DNA of 40,874 nucleotides from an uncultured Caryophanales bacterium (GTDB taxonomy: Bacteria > Bacillota_I > Bacilli_A > RF39 > UBA660). The position numbers and the translations under genes were made by a program. The stretch covers positions 1 through 40,874 of the forward strand of contig CAMKGA010000014.1 of the NCBI GenBank assembly GCA_946412015.1, in the 5' to 3' direction. The notes below the pieces were generated by a model that did not search any database, had not been told where the DNA came from, and saw only the letters and a program-made list of their open reading frames with translations. Positions 16,057-24,283 of this stretch are shown here, in pieces. Position 1 is the stretch's first letter, and every line of letters starts with the position of its first letter.

Positions 16057-16177
16057 TTATCTATTCATTTCCAATCCATCAGATTTATCATAATCATCGT
16101 AATCTTTAACTCTTGTTTTTAAATAATCTGGTGCATCAACATAATCAAATAGTTCATCTTGTTTAGTTGTTCCTTTT
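16057..16177 (-). pseudogene. MobV/Pre-type relaxase, extreme C-terminal fragment
   Basis: The minus strand reads KGTTKQDELFDYVDAPDYLK, then TRVKDYDDYDK and a stop. This matches the last residues of the mob remnant at 23327-24137 (KGTTKEDELFDYADIPDYYK). Nothing upstream in this frame continues the protein; the sequence changes abruptly near 16178 into the plus-strand mob remnant. It is a broken end left by recombination, with about 40 codons surviving. Confidence 0.65.
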
Positions 16178-16178
16178 G

Positions 16179-16887
16179 TTAAAAAGTTTGATAAAAGAAC
16201 TAACACTGAAAGATATACTATATCTAAAAAACAATATATTAGAGATAAAATACATTTATCGGAATTACAAGATAAATATCATGCAAGATTAGTTAGCGAA
16301 GGTTATGATTTAGAAAGAGGTATTAAGGGTATTGATAGAAAGCATATTAAAATAAAAGATTATAAGAAAATAAATAGAAAGTTAGAAGAAAACTTAAATG
16401 TTAGAAATGATAGATTAGATAAATCACTCAATGAGTTTGAAGAAAAAAATGAAAACTACTAAAAATATACCGTTTAATAAAACACAAGTAATTGTAAATA
16501 AAGATACTTTTGATACTATGGAACGTATTGTTAAAGAATCTAAAAAATAAACATTTAGAAAAAGAAAATGAACGATTACAAGATAAAATTAGTAAAATAT
16601 TAAAAACAATAAAAGAATTCTTTAGAAAGTTATTACAACGAGGTAGTGAATATATTAAAGATTATGTCGAAGAAGAAGTTAAGCAATATTATGATAATAA
16701 ATATTTTAAAATGTTAGATGTTAAAGATATAGCTAAAGGTACACCAAGAGAAGATGAACTATTTGAATATGCAAATGTACCAGATCAATATAGAACTATT
16801 AGAACACCTTTATATGAAGAAGGTTATGATGATTATGAATATGGTGAATTTGATGAAGAAGAAGATGATTGTGATATGAGTTTATAG
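16179..16887 (+). pseudogene. MobV/Pre-type relaxase C-terminal remnant A (frameshifted)
   Basis: MobV/Pre proteins nick plasmid DNA for mobilisation. Only the region after the catalytic His motif survives: VKKFDKRTNTERYTISKKQY, then HLSELQDKYHARLVSEGYDL, ERGIKG and a long coiled coil. Frameshifts fall near 16450 and 16545, both in A-runs. The last open part (16510-16887) ends EDELFEYANVPDQY plus an acidic tail. The first 165 bases closely match the minus-strand copy at 24137-23970. Both copies begin at the same point, GTTAAAAAGTTTGATAA. The stop overlaps the end of the LysR gene by six bases, tail to tail. Confidence 0.7.
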
Positions 16888-17748
16888 AAGTTTTATAAAT
16901 TCTTGAATTAAATTGTTTTTAGACATTTTGTTATAACCTATGTGAAATGTTCTGGCTGGTAAACTAAAGCTAGTATTAAGAATAATAAAATCTTTGCTGT
17001 CATAGTGAATTGGATTACCTATACCAATTCCAAAACCACACTTTATTAATTCTCTACACAAACTATAGCTATTAAACTCATATGTTGGTATAACCTTTTT
17101 ATTGTTTTGTTTTAAAAAAGCATCAAAATTTCTTCTTCCGTGTGTTATGTTACTTAATAAAACAAGAGGTTGATTGAGAACATCATCAATAGATAATTTT
17201 TTATCAATTAAGTGATTAAAATATTTTTTTGACGCAACAAATTTATCACTAATCATAAAAGACTTTATATATGAAAAATTATTAAAATTTTCGTAATCAT
17301 TTTTAATTAATATATCAAGTTTTCCTACCTTAGCTCTTTCTTCTAATACATCAATGGTTTCAAGAGTAATATCGATATGAACATTAGGATATTTTGATTT
17401 AAATGTATTTAACGCTTCTTTGATAAACTCTAAAAAGTTTGTGGTTGTTGCTCCTATATATAAATGACCTCCACTATTTTTATTACTTTCTATTGTATTA
17501 AAAGTTTTGTTTAGATTGTTAAACATATCTTTAATATGCTCATATAATATTTCTCCTTCTATAGTTGGTGACACTCCCTTCTTACTTCTTATAAGTAATT
17601 TTACATTAAGTTCACTTTCTAAATCTTTTATTGCTTTAGTGATTGCAGGCTGTGATATACATAAATTTTCACTTGCTTTTGTTATATTTTTTGTATTTAC
17701 AACTTCATAAAAGTATTTTAATAAATTCAAATTTATATTGTTTAACAT
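16882..17748 (-). CDS. LysR-type transcriptional regulator
   Basis: LysR regulators bind an upstream dyad and respond to a small molecule, often controlling the divergent neighbour. The 288-aa protein has an N-terminal winged helix-turn-helix (about 4-62: LNLLKYFYEVV, KASENLCISQPAITKAIKDL, GVSPTIEG) and a periplasmic-binding-like effector domain (about 88-288). Length is typical. I start it at ATG 17748, after GGATGGTGA; upstream Met codons lie in the leader. It faces away from the amino-acid dehydrogenase gene across a 115-base gap with a dyad at 17774, so control of the 17.9-21.5 kb operon is likely. Confidence 0.9.
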   Translation of the reverse strand: MLNNINLNLLKYFYEVVNTKNITKASENLCISQPAITKAIKDLESELNVKLLIRSKKGVSPTIEGEILYEHIKDMFNNLNKTFNTIESNKNSGGHLYIGATTTNFLEFIKEALNTFKSKYPNVHIDITLETIDVLEERAKVGKLDILIKNDYENFNNFSYIKSFMISDKFVASKKYFNHLIDKKLSIDDVLNQPLVLLSNITHGRRNFDAFLKQNNKKVIPTYEFNSYSLCRELIKCGFGIGIGNPIHYDSKDFIILNTSFSLPARTFHIGYNKMSKNNLIQEFIKLL

Positions 17749-17773
17749 TAAAATCACCATCCACATTTATTAT

Positions 17774-17795
17774 ATCATAAATAAAAGTTATGGAT
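17774..17795. promoter_or_regulatory. Candidate LysR-type operator
   Basis: ATCATAA and TTATGGAT form an imperfect inverted repeat with a 7-base centre, in the gap between the divergent LysR and dehydrogenase genes. A TGCTATACA extended -10 for the dehydrogenase operon follows at 17832-17840. The position and dyad fit a LysR box; binding is inferred. Confidence 0.4.
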
Positions 17796-17863
17796 ATAAT
17801 AAAAATAATATATTTTATTTATTTTTAAATGTGCTATACAATTATATTGAAGGAAGTGCTATT

Positions 17864-18916
17864 ATGTTCGAAAAAAAATATGTTAAATGTTACGAGAATT
17901 ATAAATACAAAAAGAATAATAGTATAAGATATCTTTACGAATATGATTCACCAAGTTTAAAAATTCTTATAGCTGTTGATAATACAAAATATAAAACTTC
18001 TATAGGGGGGTGTAGATTTATTAATAATACTCCAAGAAATAAAGCAATTGATGATGTCTGTTCTTTGGCAAAAGCAATGACAAGAAAAAATATAATTGCA
18101 AATTTAAAGTATGGTGGAGGAAAATCATTTATATATTACTCACAATTAGAAAGAAAGGAAATGCTTAAAGCTTTCAGTGAATTATTGAATTATCTTGATG
18201 GTATTTATCAAACTGCAGATGATGTAAATACTACTGTTGAAGATATGGAATATATGCGACAATTTACTAAATATGCTAGAGGTTATATGATAGATGGATA
18301 CCAAATTCCTGCAACTTCTTATGGTATCTATCTTGCAATAAAAGCCACAGTAAAAGAAATACTTCATAAAGAGTCTTTGACAGGCTTAAAGATAGCGATT
18401 CAAGGTATAGGAAAGGTTGGGTATAATTTAGCACATTTATTAAATAGTGAAAATTGTGTTCTTTATATATCTGAAATTGATAAAAATAAAATTGATAAAT
18501 TGAGTAAGGAAATTGAGTTTATAAAGGTTAAAGATGCCATAGTTTCAGATGTAGATATTATTTGCCCATGTGCATTTGGAAGTGTGATTAATTATAATAA
18601 TGTTGATAAAATCAAAGCAAAATTCATTGTTGGAGGAGCAAATAATCAATTAAGTGACGACAAAATAGATAAAATACTTTATAATAATAAACTAATTTAC
18701 ATCCCCGATATACTTGCAAATTGTGGTGGTGTAATTGATCTCGATTGTGAAGGAAAGAATTATTCTGAACAATATGTTTATAAAAGATTAAATTTAATAT
18801 ACGATAAAACATCATATTTTATAAAAGAATCAATAAAGTCAAATACGAGTGTACTTAATGTAGTAAATAATTATATTGAAAATGAGGTGAAACAAGGATG
18901 CAAATGTGTGTCTTAA
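17864..18916 (+). CDS. Leucine/phenylalanine/valine-type amino-acid dehydrogenase
   Basis: These enzymes interconvert an amino acid and its 2-oxo acid with NAD(P). The 350-aa protein has the substrate-binding GGCR (48-51), the two catalytic lysines K75 (MTRK) and K87 (GGGK), DDVNTTVEDM, and the Rossmann motif G181-I-G-K-V-G. CPCAFGSVI, VGGANNQL and ANCGGVID follow as in leucine dehydrogenase. Length fits the leucine dehydrogenase branch. I start at ATG 17864 behind AAGGAAG; the longer open frame upstream would run over the LysR start. It heads a four-gene operon with overlaps or tight spacing. The true substrate is unknown and may be an unusual amino acid made by its neighbours. Confidence 0.85.
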   Translation: MFEKKYVKCYENYKYKKNNSIRYLYEYDSPSLKILIAVDNTKYKTSIGGCRFINNTPRNKAIDDVCSLAKAMTRKNIIANLKYGGGKSFIYYSQLERKEMLKAFSELLNYLDGIYQTADDVNTTVEDMEYMRQFTKYARGYMIDGYQIPATSYGIYLAIKATVKEILHKESLTGLKIAIQGIGKVGYNLAHLLNSENCVLYISEIDKNKIDKLSKEIEFIKVKDAIVSDVDIICPCAFGSVINYNNVDKIKAKFIVGGANNQLSDDKIDKILYNNKLIYIPDILANCGGVIDLDCEGKNYSEQYVYKRLNLIYDKTSYFIKESIKSNTSVLNVVNNYIENEVKQGCKCVS

Positions 18917-19560
18917 CTATGTCATCAAAAGGAGATGGAATATGTTTATCTGGATATAACTTAGATAATGGTAAATGGGTAAGAATAGTATCTAATAAAA
19001 AGGGAGATGCAGTTTCTAGAGATTTAATGAAAGATGTTAATATCTTAGATGTTATTGAATTTGATATTGATAAATATGTACCAATTAGATGGAGTAAAGA
19101 AAATGTTATTGCAAAAAATATTAAAGTTATTGGTAAAAAAAGTGAATACGAGATATTTTGCAAATATGGAATAGATAACGATGATTTATTGTTTGATGAT
19201 GGTAAATGCTATGTAGAAGAAAAAAATTTACCAAATCTAAATAAGACTTTAATGATGATAAATGTGAAAAATGCGATTATTAAAACTAAATTAGATTCTA
19301 ATGAAGAATGTATACAATATATGGAATTTAAATATAATGAAAGAGATTATCATTTAAAAATTACTGATTTAAGTTTTCCATATACTTCAAGAGATGATCT
19401 TACAGGAACAATATTAGAAAATGTTATTGTTGTTTGTAGTGTTCAGGGTAAACTTAAACCTAATTCACATTGCTATAAATTTGCTTGCCAAATATTTGAT
19501 ATCAAGGATAAACAAAATATAATAAATAACCTTAAATATAAATGTGATGCTTATGAATAG
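18898..19560 (+). CDS. Dual-OB-domain-like protein, function unknown
   Basis: This 220-aa protein starts inside the end of the dehydrogenase gene (19-base overlap), after GAGGTGAAACAAGG. The N-terminal pattern, a short strand followed by GDGICLSGYNLDNGKWVRIV, resembles the start of proteins with a dual OB-like domain, which typically read 'C-x-A-G-x-x-L-x-x-G-x-W-I-R-P-V'. The remainder is beta-rich with no catalytic motif that I can name. Such proteins are found in scattered accessory clusters. I assign the fold tentatively and no function. Its tight coupling to the dehydrogenase and GHMP genes implies a shared pathway. Confidence 0.55.
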   Translation: MQMCVLTMSSKGDGICLSGYNLDNGKWVRIVSNKKGDAVSRDLMKDVNILDVIEFDIDKYVPIRWSKENVIAKNIKVIGKKSEYEIFCKYGIDNDDLLFDDGKCYVEEKNLPNLNKTLMMINVKNAIIKTKLDSNEECIQYMEFKYNERDYHLKITDLSFPYTSRDDLTGTILENVIVVCSVQGKLKPNSHCYKFACQIFDIKDKQNIINNLKYKCDAYE

Positions 19561-20470
19561 AATAAAAGTTAAATTTCCAGCTCGTATAAGTATGAATTTG
19601 TTTACATACCCAAATAAACTTGTTAAAGGTGGCTATGGTGTAGCAATAAAAATGAACAATTATTTATCAATTAGCAAATCAATTAAAGATAGTATAAAAG
19701 TAAAAACTGTTGAAGATAATGTGGATTTATTAATTAAGTACTATTTGGAAGAATTTAGAAAGATATCAAATTTTAAATTTAAAGTAAATATAGTTTTAGA
19801 ATTAGACGATAGATTTAAAAATCATGTAGGCTATGCTTTTAACTCTAATATTGCATGTGCAATATATTATGCACTTAATAAATTAATAGATGATAGATTT
19901 ACAAAAGATGAGATACTTAAATATTTATTTGAAACATATGCTGAATTAAATAATAGTAGCATAACAAGAAATGATTCAACTTGTATGATATCTCAACATT
20001 GTGCTTTAAATGGTGGTTTGAATATAATTGATGACTTGAAATTGATTTACAATTATAAATTTCCAATTGATTATAAAATAGCACTTATTTACTTTGATGA
20101 TAAAATTATAAATAACAATATTGAAGAAATAAAACAAAAGAAAAAACAATTTATTCCTATGAGTATAAACTTTATAAGACAAATTTTTAATAATAAGATA
20201 ATTCCAGAATTAGATAATGATAATATAAAAAATTTGAAGGTTAATAATTTAAAAATTTTAAAAGGTTCTACTAGAATATTGAGGTGCGAAAATTACTTGT
20301 GTGGTGATGAAATGATTAAAGTTATGGAAAAATTATCAACAAATGGGATAGTTGGACTAACTTCAAGTTCTCCAACAATATATTTTATAAGCAAAGATAT
20401 GAAGAAATTTAATTTAAAAAATAAGGTTGATTACTTTGAAATAGATAATCAAGGAATTACAATAATATAG
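19553..20470 (+). CDS. GHMP kinase-like protein
   Basis: GHMP enzymes phosphorylate small alcohols or, in the beta-RFAP synthase branch, join phosphorylated sugars to other groups. The 305-aa protein has KVKFPARISMNLF at the start, then GGYGVAI. The motif region FKNHVGYAFNSNIACAIYYA takes the place of the ATP-binding PxGxGLGSS loop, and LTSSSPTIYFI near the C-terminus corresponds to the GHMP motif 3 (GxTGSGPT). The ATP loop is atypical: Asn and Phe replace the usual Gly/Ser. Start ATG 19553 overlaps the previous stop by eight bases. Substrate unknown; the operon context suggests a product handled by the dehydrogenase and the radical SAM enzyme. Confidence 0.7.
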   Translation: MNRIKVKFPARISMNLFTYPNKLVKGGYGVAIKMNNYLSISKSIKDSIKVKTVEDNVDLLIKYYLEEFRKISNFKFKVNIVLELDDRFKNHVGYAFNSNIACAIYYALNKLIDDRFTKDEILKYLFETYAELNNSSITRNDSTCMISQHCALNGGLNIIDDLKLIYNYKFPIDYKIALIYFDDKIINNNIEEIKQKKKQFIPMSINFIRQIFNNKIIPELDNDNIKNLKVNNLKILKGSTRILRCENYLCGDEMIKVMEKLSTNGIVGLTSSSPTIYFISKDMKKFNLKNKVDYFEIDNQGITII

Positions 20471-20486
20471 ATTTTAGAGGTGAGTT

Positions 20487-21461
20487 ATGAAAAAAAATAT
20501 ATTAATAAATAATAAATTAAGAATCGCTATTACAAACCAATGTAATTTAAGTTGTTTTTATTGCCATAATGAAGGGCAACCGATATGTAATAAGAAACAA
20601 TTTATTTCATTGGATTATATCAGAGATATGATAAAATGGTTTAAAGACAATGATGTGTATATTGAAGTTATTAACATTACTGGTGGGGAACCTTTATTAC
20701 ATCCAAATTTATTGGAGATAATAGATGAATGTAGAACAGTATGTGATCAAATACATTTAAACACCAATGCGACATTATTAACAAAAGAATTAGTTGATAT
20801 ATTATGTGAAAAGAATGTTCAAATAAAAGTAGGTATTGATTCATTTTATGCCGAACAAACAAAGCCTAATATTTATACAACAAAGAATAATGTTGAGAAA
20901 GTAATTGAATTAATGAAATATGCTGCTACAAAGACTGTTTTAGAGTTAAATACAGTATTAACAAGATATAATTATAAAGACATTGATAATATGATAAATT
21001 TTGCAATAGATATGGGTGCAGAGTGTCTAAAAGTCATTAAATTAAATGATTTAAATCCAAGAGGTTTAAATGAAAAAGAGGATATTTCTGAAGATTTTAA
21101 AACTAATCAAAAGGAACCAGAAATATTTTGGAAAATTCAAGATAGATGGATTAAAAAGGCATGGCATTATGATGTTTGGCCTTATAGAGGAAAAATTGAA
21201 GCATATATAAAAAAAGAAGATGAGTCTGAATTCGTTTTACTTCTTTGTGATGAAGTATGTGCTTGTGGTGGTTGCGCAAACTTATTCACACCAATAGATT
21301 CTAATGGAGATTTAATGATATGTCCAAAAAGACATATAACAGAAAAAATAGATTTTAAACAAGATTTTGAAACAGTTAGCAATATTTTAAAACAAGGAAG
21401 GCTAAAAATGTGTGATTCATCTGTAAATAGATATGATTTAAGAGATAATTATAATGAATAA
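20487..21461 (+). CDS. Radical SAM enzyme, MoaA-like, with extra C-terminal cysteines
   Basis: The 324-aa protein has C19-x3-C23-x2-C26 (QCNLSCFYCHNEG) for the SAM-binding cluster and ITGGEPLLHP for SAM contact, followed by a TIM-barrel pattern (HLNTNATLL, KVGIDSF). Near the C-terminus, LLCDEVCACGGCANLF and MICPKRH supply additional Cys that could hold a second iron-sulfur cluster, as in MoaA and SPASM-type enzymes. It is not MoaA itself by context, since no other molybdopterin gene is nearby. The gene follows the GHMP-kinase-like gene by 16 bases with a GAGGTGAG site and is last in the operon, ending at a terminator. Confidence 0.85.
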   Translation: MKKNILINNKLRIAITNQCNLSCFYCHNEGQPICNKKQFISLDYIRDMIKWFKDNDVYIEVINITGGEPLLHPNLLEIIDECRTVCDQIHLNTNATLLTKELVDILCEKNVQIKVGIDSFYAEQTKPNIYTTKNNVEKVIELMKYAATKTVLELNTVLTRYNYKDIDNMINFAIDMGAECLKVIKLNDLNPRGLNEKEDISEDFKTNQKEPEIFWKIQDRWIKKAWHYDVWPYRGKIEAYIKKEDESEFVLLLCDEVCACGGCANLFTPIDSNGDLMICPKRHITEKIDFKQDFETVSNILKQGRLKMCDSSVNRYDLRDNYNE

Positions 21462-21467
21462 CTAAAA

Positions 21468-21508
21468 GCGAAAATCCATTAGTTATAAAATTTCTTTCGG
21501 ATTTTTGC
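21468..21508. terminator. Bidirectional terminator between convergent operons
   Basis: GCGAAAATCC and GGATTTTTGC form a 10-bp stem with one wobble pair between the radical SAM gene (+) and the Ppx-like gene (-). T-rich on both sides. Confidence 0.7.
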
Positions 21509-21515
21509 AAATATA

Positions 21516-22391
21516 TTATTTATTTTGTTCTAATATTCCATATACCATAGATATATTTGTGGGTATGATATATTTTGCTCCTATTTTTTTTGCTACAACT
21601 AAAACAAACGCACACATTGCTCTTGTAGCAAACCACCAATCAGGATTTGATACTTTTTTCTTTATATCATTTAAAGAAATTGCTTCATAATATCTTTTTG
21701 TTTCACTTTTTCTGGTTTCTATGTCCATCATTATCGTAGCAGAATTATCTTCATATAATGTATTATTTTCATATTTTATTCCAGAACCTCTAGCAAAAAC
21801 CTCATGTCCTCCTCCAGCAAGAATTAAAATATCTGCTTTATTATTTGGAACATTCAATCTCTTTTCAATATAGTCCATTACTTTTTCAAGTGGTGTTGTT
21901 GCAAGGTCATCAGCTAGATCTGGAAATTCATTCATAACATCCATAACCCCTATAGATGTATTTTCACTTTCAATAATAGCTTTATCAAAAATAGAAATCT
22001 CAGTTGATCCGCCACCTCCGACAAATACGCAAACTTTTTCATTAACGAATCTTGTAGCACCTAAAACAGTAAGTTCATTTTCTTGTTCTTGAGAAATAAT
22101 ATTAAAATGCAAACCTGTTTTATCAAAAAAGTTATTTAAAAATATTTCTTTTTCACTTTCTTGCAAATCTCTAAAGATACTTGTACCGCATACATATATA
22201 TCATCATAATCTTTCTTTAATTCTAAAATTTTATTAAATAAAATATTAATATCATTTTGACTAATGGAATTATTTTCTTTGTAATTTTGCTTGAAAAGAA
22301 TAGTTAATTCATCTAATCTTTTTACATCTTTACCATCATAAATATCGATTTTTGTATTAGTTGACCCAACTTCAATTATAATTTTATTCAT
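21516..22391 (-). CDS. Ppx/GppA-like ASKHA-fold protein
   Basis: Ppx/GppA enzymes hydrolyse polyphosphate or pppGpp. The 291-aa protein has an actin-like fold start, IIIEVGSTNTKIDIYDG (phosphate 1 loop, with Asn/Thr variations), CGTSIFRDL, then ISQEQENELTVLGA and VFVGGGGSTEIS (phosphate 2 loop), and LILAGGGHEVFA. These order as in the Ppx family, where SGxEEA, GGGSTE and GG are conserved. It is a little shorter than Ppx (about 310 aa), lacks the C-terminal domain of long members and may act on a different phosphate. Start ATG 22391 follows GGAGG. It is transcribed with the deoxyribosyltransferase-like gene, 24 bases apart. Confidence 0.75.
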   Translation of the reverse strand: MNKIIIEVGSTNTKIDIYDGKDVKRLDELTILFKQNYKENNSISQNDINILFNKILELKKDYDDIYVCGTSIFRDLQESEKEIFLNNFFDKTGLHFNIISQEQENELTVLGATRFVNEKVCVFVGGGGSTEISIFDKAIIESENTSIGVMDVMNEFPDLADDLATTPLEKVMDYIEKRLNVPNNKADILILAGGGHEVFARGSGIKYENNTLYEDNSATIMMDIETRKSETKRYYEAISLNDIKKKVSNPDWWFATRAMCAFVLVVAKKIGAKYIIPTNISMVYGILEQNK

Positions 22392-22415
22392 TTTCTTACC
22401 TCCACAATTTTTAAA

Positions 22416-22718
22416 TTATTTTAAGTCAGTATAATAAATAATCTCTTTACCTAAAGATTTAGCAAAGTCGATTTCACTTTTTGTACTATTTCCAATATAA
22501 TTATCAACGTTTACAACTAAAATCGCATCAGATATTTTTATTTTTTCCTTGTGCATTTTATCAAGCATTAATGCTTCATTTTCTGTGTAAGCATCTTTAT
22601 CAGGTTTTGTTGGATATATAGGACTTAGCATACAATTTCCTTGCAATTCCATTTTTTCTGTTATTTCCATCATTTCTTTCATAAATCTTAAACTGCCACA
22701 TACTGTTATAATCTTCAT
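22416..22718 (-). CDS. Nucleoside 2-deoxyribosyltransferase-like small protein
   Basis: The 100-aa protein resembles the compact Rossmann-like fold of nucleoside 2-deoxyribosyltransferases and related proteins: ITVCGSLRFMKEM at the start, then SDAILVVNVDNYIGNST, KSEIDFAKSLGKEIIYY. In this fold the Asp/Glu in the last segment are near the active site. The family also contains nucleoside hydrolases and small domains of unknown role. The AAGGAGGAAAC ribosome site is strong. It is the upstream gene of a two-gene operon with the Ppx-like protein, opposite in strand to the dehydrogenase operon. Confidence 0.65.
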   Translation of the reverse strand: MKIITVCGSLRFMKEMMEITEKMELQGNCMLSPIYPTKPDKDAYTENEALMLDKMHKEKIKISDAILVVNVDNYIGNSTKSEIDFAKSLGKEIIYYTDLK

Positions 22719-22830
22719 TAAAGTTTCCTCCTTACATATAAAATTATACCAAAACTTTAAATATATTGATATGGATTTCTATAAACTTCTAATCTTTTAT
22801 GCAATATGTATATGATTCAGATTTAAAAAA

Positions 22831-22839
22831 TGATATAAT
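22831..22839 (+). promoter_or_regulatory. Extended -10 inside the longer open frame
   Basis: TGATATAAT lies 23 bases before the TTG start at 22862, within the longer reading frame that begins at 22799. Its place supports the shorter start, since transcription from here would begin after the ATG at 22799. Confidence 0.5.
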
Positions 22840-22861
22840 TTTTATTGAGGAGGAAATACAT

Positions 22862-23284
22862 TTGAAAACTAATAATGAATGTGCTAGAAAAATCTTATTT
22901 GAAGTTGAAAATATTCCTTATGGAGAAACTTTAACAGTTGCTAAATTACAAGAAAGAATATCAGAATTTTCTATTGAAGATGTATTAGATATTGTTACTT
23001 TATTTAATAAAGAACACTATTTAACAGTTCTTGATAAGGTTAGTTATGATGACAATGATGTTCTAAGAGATCATAAAATCAAATGTCTGACTGAAAAAGG
23101 TTATAAAACTTTAGATTTAATTAGAAGTGATGAAGTTTGGAATTTAATTAAATCTAAAATTGATAATTTTGACGAATTATCTATCTATACTATTTTTGAT
23201 ATAGCTAATAAGATTATGAATGTTAAACATAATGAATTATTTGACTTGCCAAAAGATTTATTAATTCAAAATACAAGATGGTAG
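22862..23284 (+). CDS. DUF2513-like small protein
   Basis: This 140-aa protein begins with TTG at 22862, eight bases after GAGGAGG; a TGATATAAT promoter at 22831 argues against the ATG at 22799. The sequence starts LKTNNECARKILFEVE and contains VAKLQERISEF, then HYLTVLDKVSY and CLTEKGYKTLDLIR, a winged-helix-like pattern shared with DUF2513 proteins common on phages and plasmids. The IRSDEVWNLIK segment is also typical. Its role is unknown; a DNA-binding protein is plausible. It lies next to the mob remnant at 23327 and may be mobile-element cargo. Confidence 0.65.
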   Translation: MKTNNECARKILFEVENIPYGETLTVAKLQERISEFSIEDVLDIVTLFNKEHYLTVLDKVSYDDNDVLRDHKIKCLTEKGYKTLDLIRSDEVWNLIKSKIDNFDELSIYTIFDIANKIMNVKHNELFDLPKDLLIQNTRW

Positions 23285-23307
23285 TCAAATAATTATATGT
23301 TAAAATT

Positions 23308-23328
23308 AAAAGGGCTGAGCCCTTTTTT
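23308..23328. terminator. Bidirectional terminator
   Basis: AAAAGGGC-TGA... reads AAAAGGGCTGAGCCCTTTT: an 8-bp stem with a 3-base loop and T-runs on both strands. It separates the DUF2513-like gene (+) from the mob remnant (-). Confidence 0.8.
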
Positions 23329-24137
23329 ACATTGAAATTTCATAGTCATCTTTATCTTTTTCATAATCGTGGGATTTTTTTCTAGTTTTATAATAATCAG
23401 GTATATCAGCATAATCAAATAATTCATCTTCTTTGGTAGTTCCTTTTGAAATATCATAAATATCATTAGAATTAAATTCATTCTTATCATAATAAGTCTT
23501 TATTTCGCTTGTAGTGGCTTCTTTTGTAGGTTCATTACCAATTTGTAGTAATTTTCTAAAAAACTCTTTAATAACCTTTAAAATAGTATCTAGTCGGCCT
23601 TTTAATTTATTATTTTCTTTAGTTAGGTTTTGATTTCTAGTTGTAAGAGATTTAACTTCTCTTTGAAAATTTTGGTTTTCTTTTTCTAAAGTTTGATGAC
23701 TTTTAGTATAATTATCTACTTCATTAAATAATTGTTGTATTTTAGGTTGAAAATTCATATCACTTTTTGTTTCTTTAATTACATTATTCATACTCTCAAA
23801 AGTATCTTTTTTAACCTTAACAAATTCTTTATCAATTAAGATAGTATTTTTAGTAGTTTTCATCTTTTTTTCAAAATCATTTATAGCATTATCAAGTTTT
23901 TTATTGAAATTATTAACTTTATTTTCATAATATCTAGTAGTTTTCTTTAATTCTTTAGTCTTTTTCCGAGTGGCATTACTACCTTTAATACCACGTTCTA
24001 AATCATAACCTTTACTAACTAATCTAGCATGATATTTATCTTGTAATTCTGATAAATGTATTTTATCTCTAATGTATTGCTTTTTAGAGATAGTATATCT
24101 TTCAGCATTAGTTCTCTTATCAAACTTTTTAACTAAT
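23327..24137 (-). pseudogene. MobV/Pre-type relaxase C-terminal remnant B
   Basis: From about 24137 to 23327 the minus strand is open: LVKKFDKRTNAERYTISKKQ, HLSELQDKYHARLVSKGYDL, ERGIKGS, a coiled coil (LEKENQNFQREVKSLTTRNQ), FFRKLLQIG and the C-terminal EDELFDYADIPDYYKT. It lacks everything before this, including the catalytic HxDxxxPHxH part; an in-frame stop lies shortly upstream. There is no good start except the internal ATG at 23863. It begins at the same sequence as remnant A (GTTAAAAAGTTTGATAA) and points toward it across the metabolic island. The middle and C-terminal parts differ clearly from A, so these are separate old relatives rather than a fresh duplication. Confidence 0.7.
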
Positions 24138-24283
24138 GTAACTGACGATATTTTGTTTACAAAAGTAAAAATTCATGCTATATTATACATAAAACTGATA
24201 TTTATTAGTTTGTTCTTTATAGATATAAGTGTTCAAAATAGGCTCTTGTATCGCACCATTATATAAAAATCAGGGGAGGAAAA

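Noticed and set aside
20487-21461. Radical SAM gene as true moaA
   Set aside because: No other molybdopterin genes are nearby, and the C-terminal cysteine pattern and operon partners point to another pathway.
23327-23863. Mob remnant B as an intact small gene starting at 23863
   Set aside because: The frame continues open upstream into clear MobV sequence to about 24137, so the internal ATG is not a natural start.
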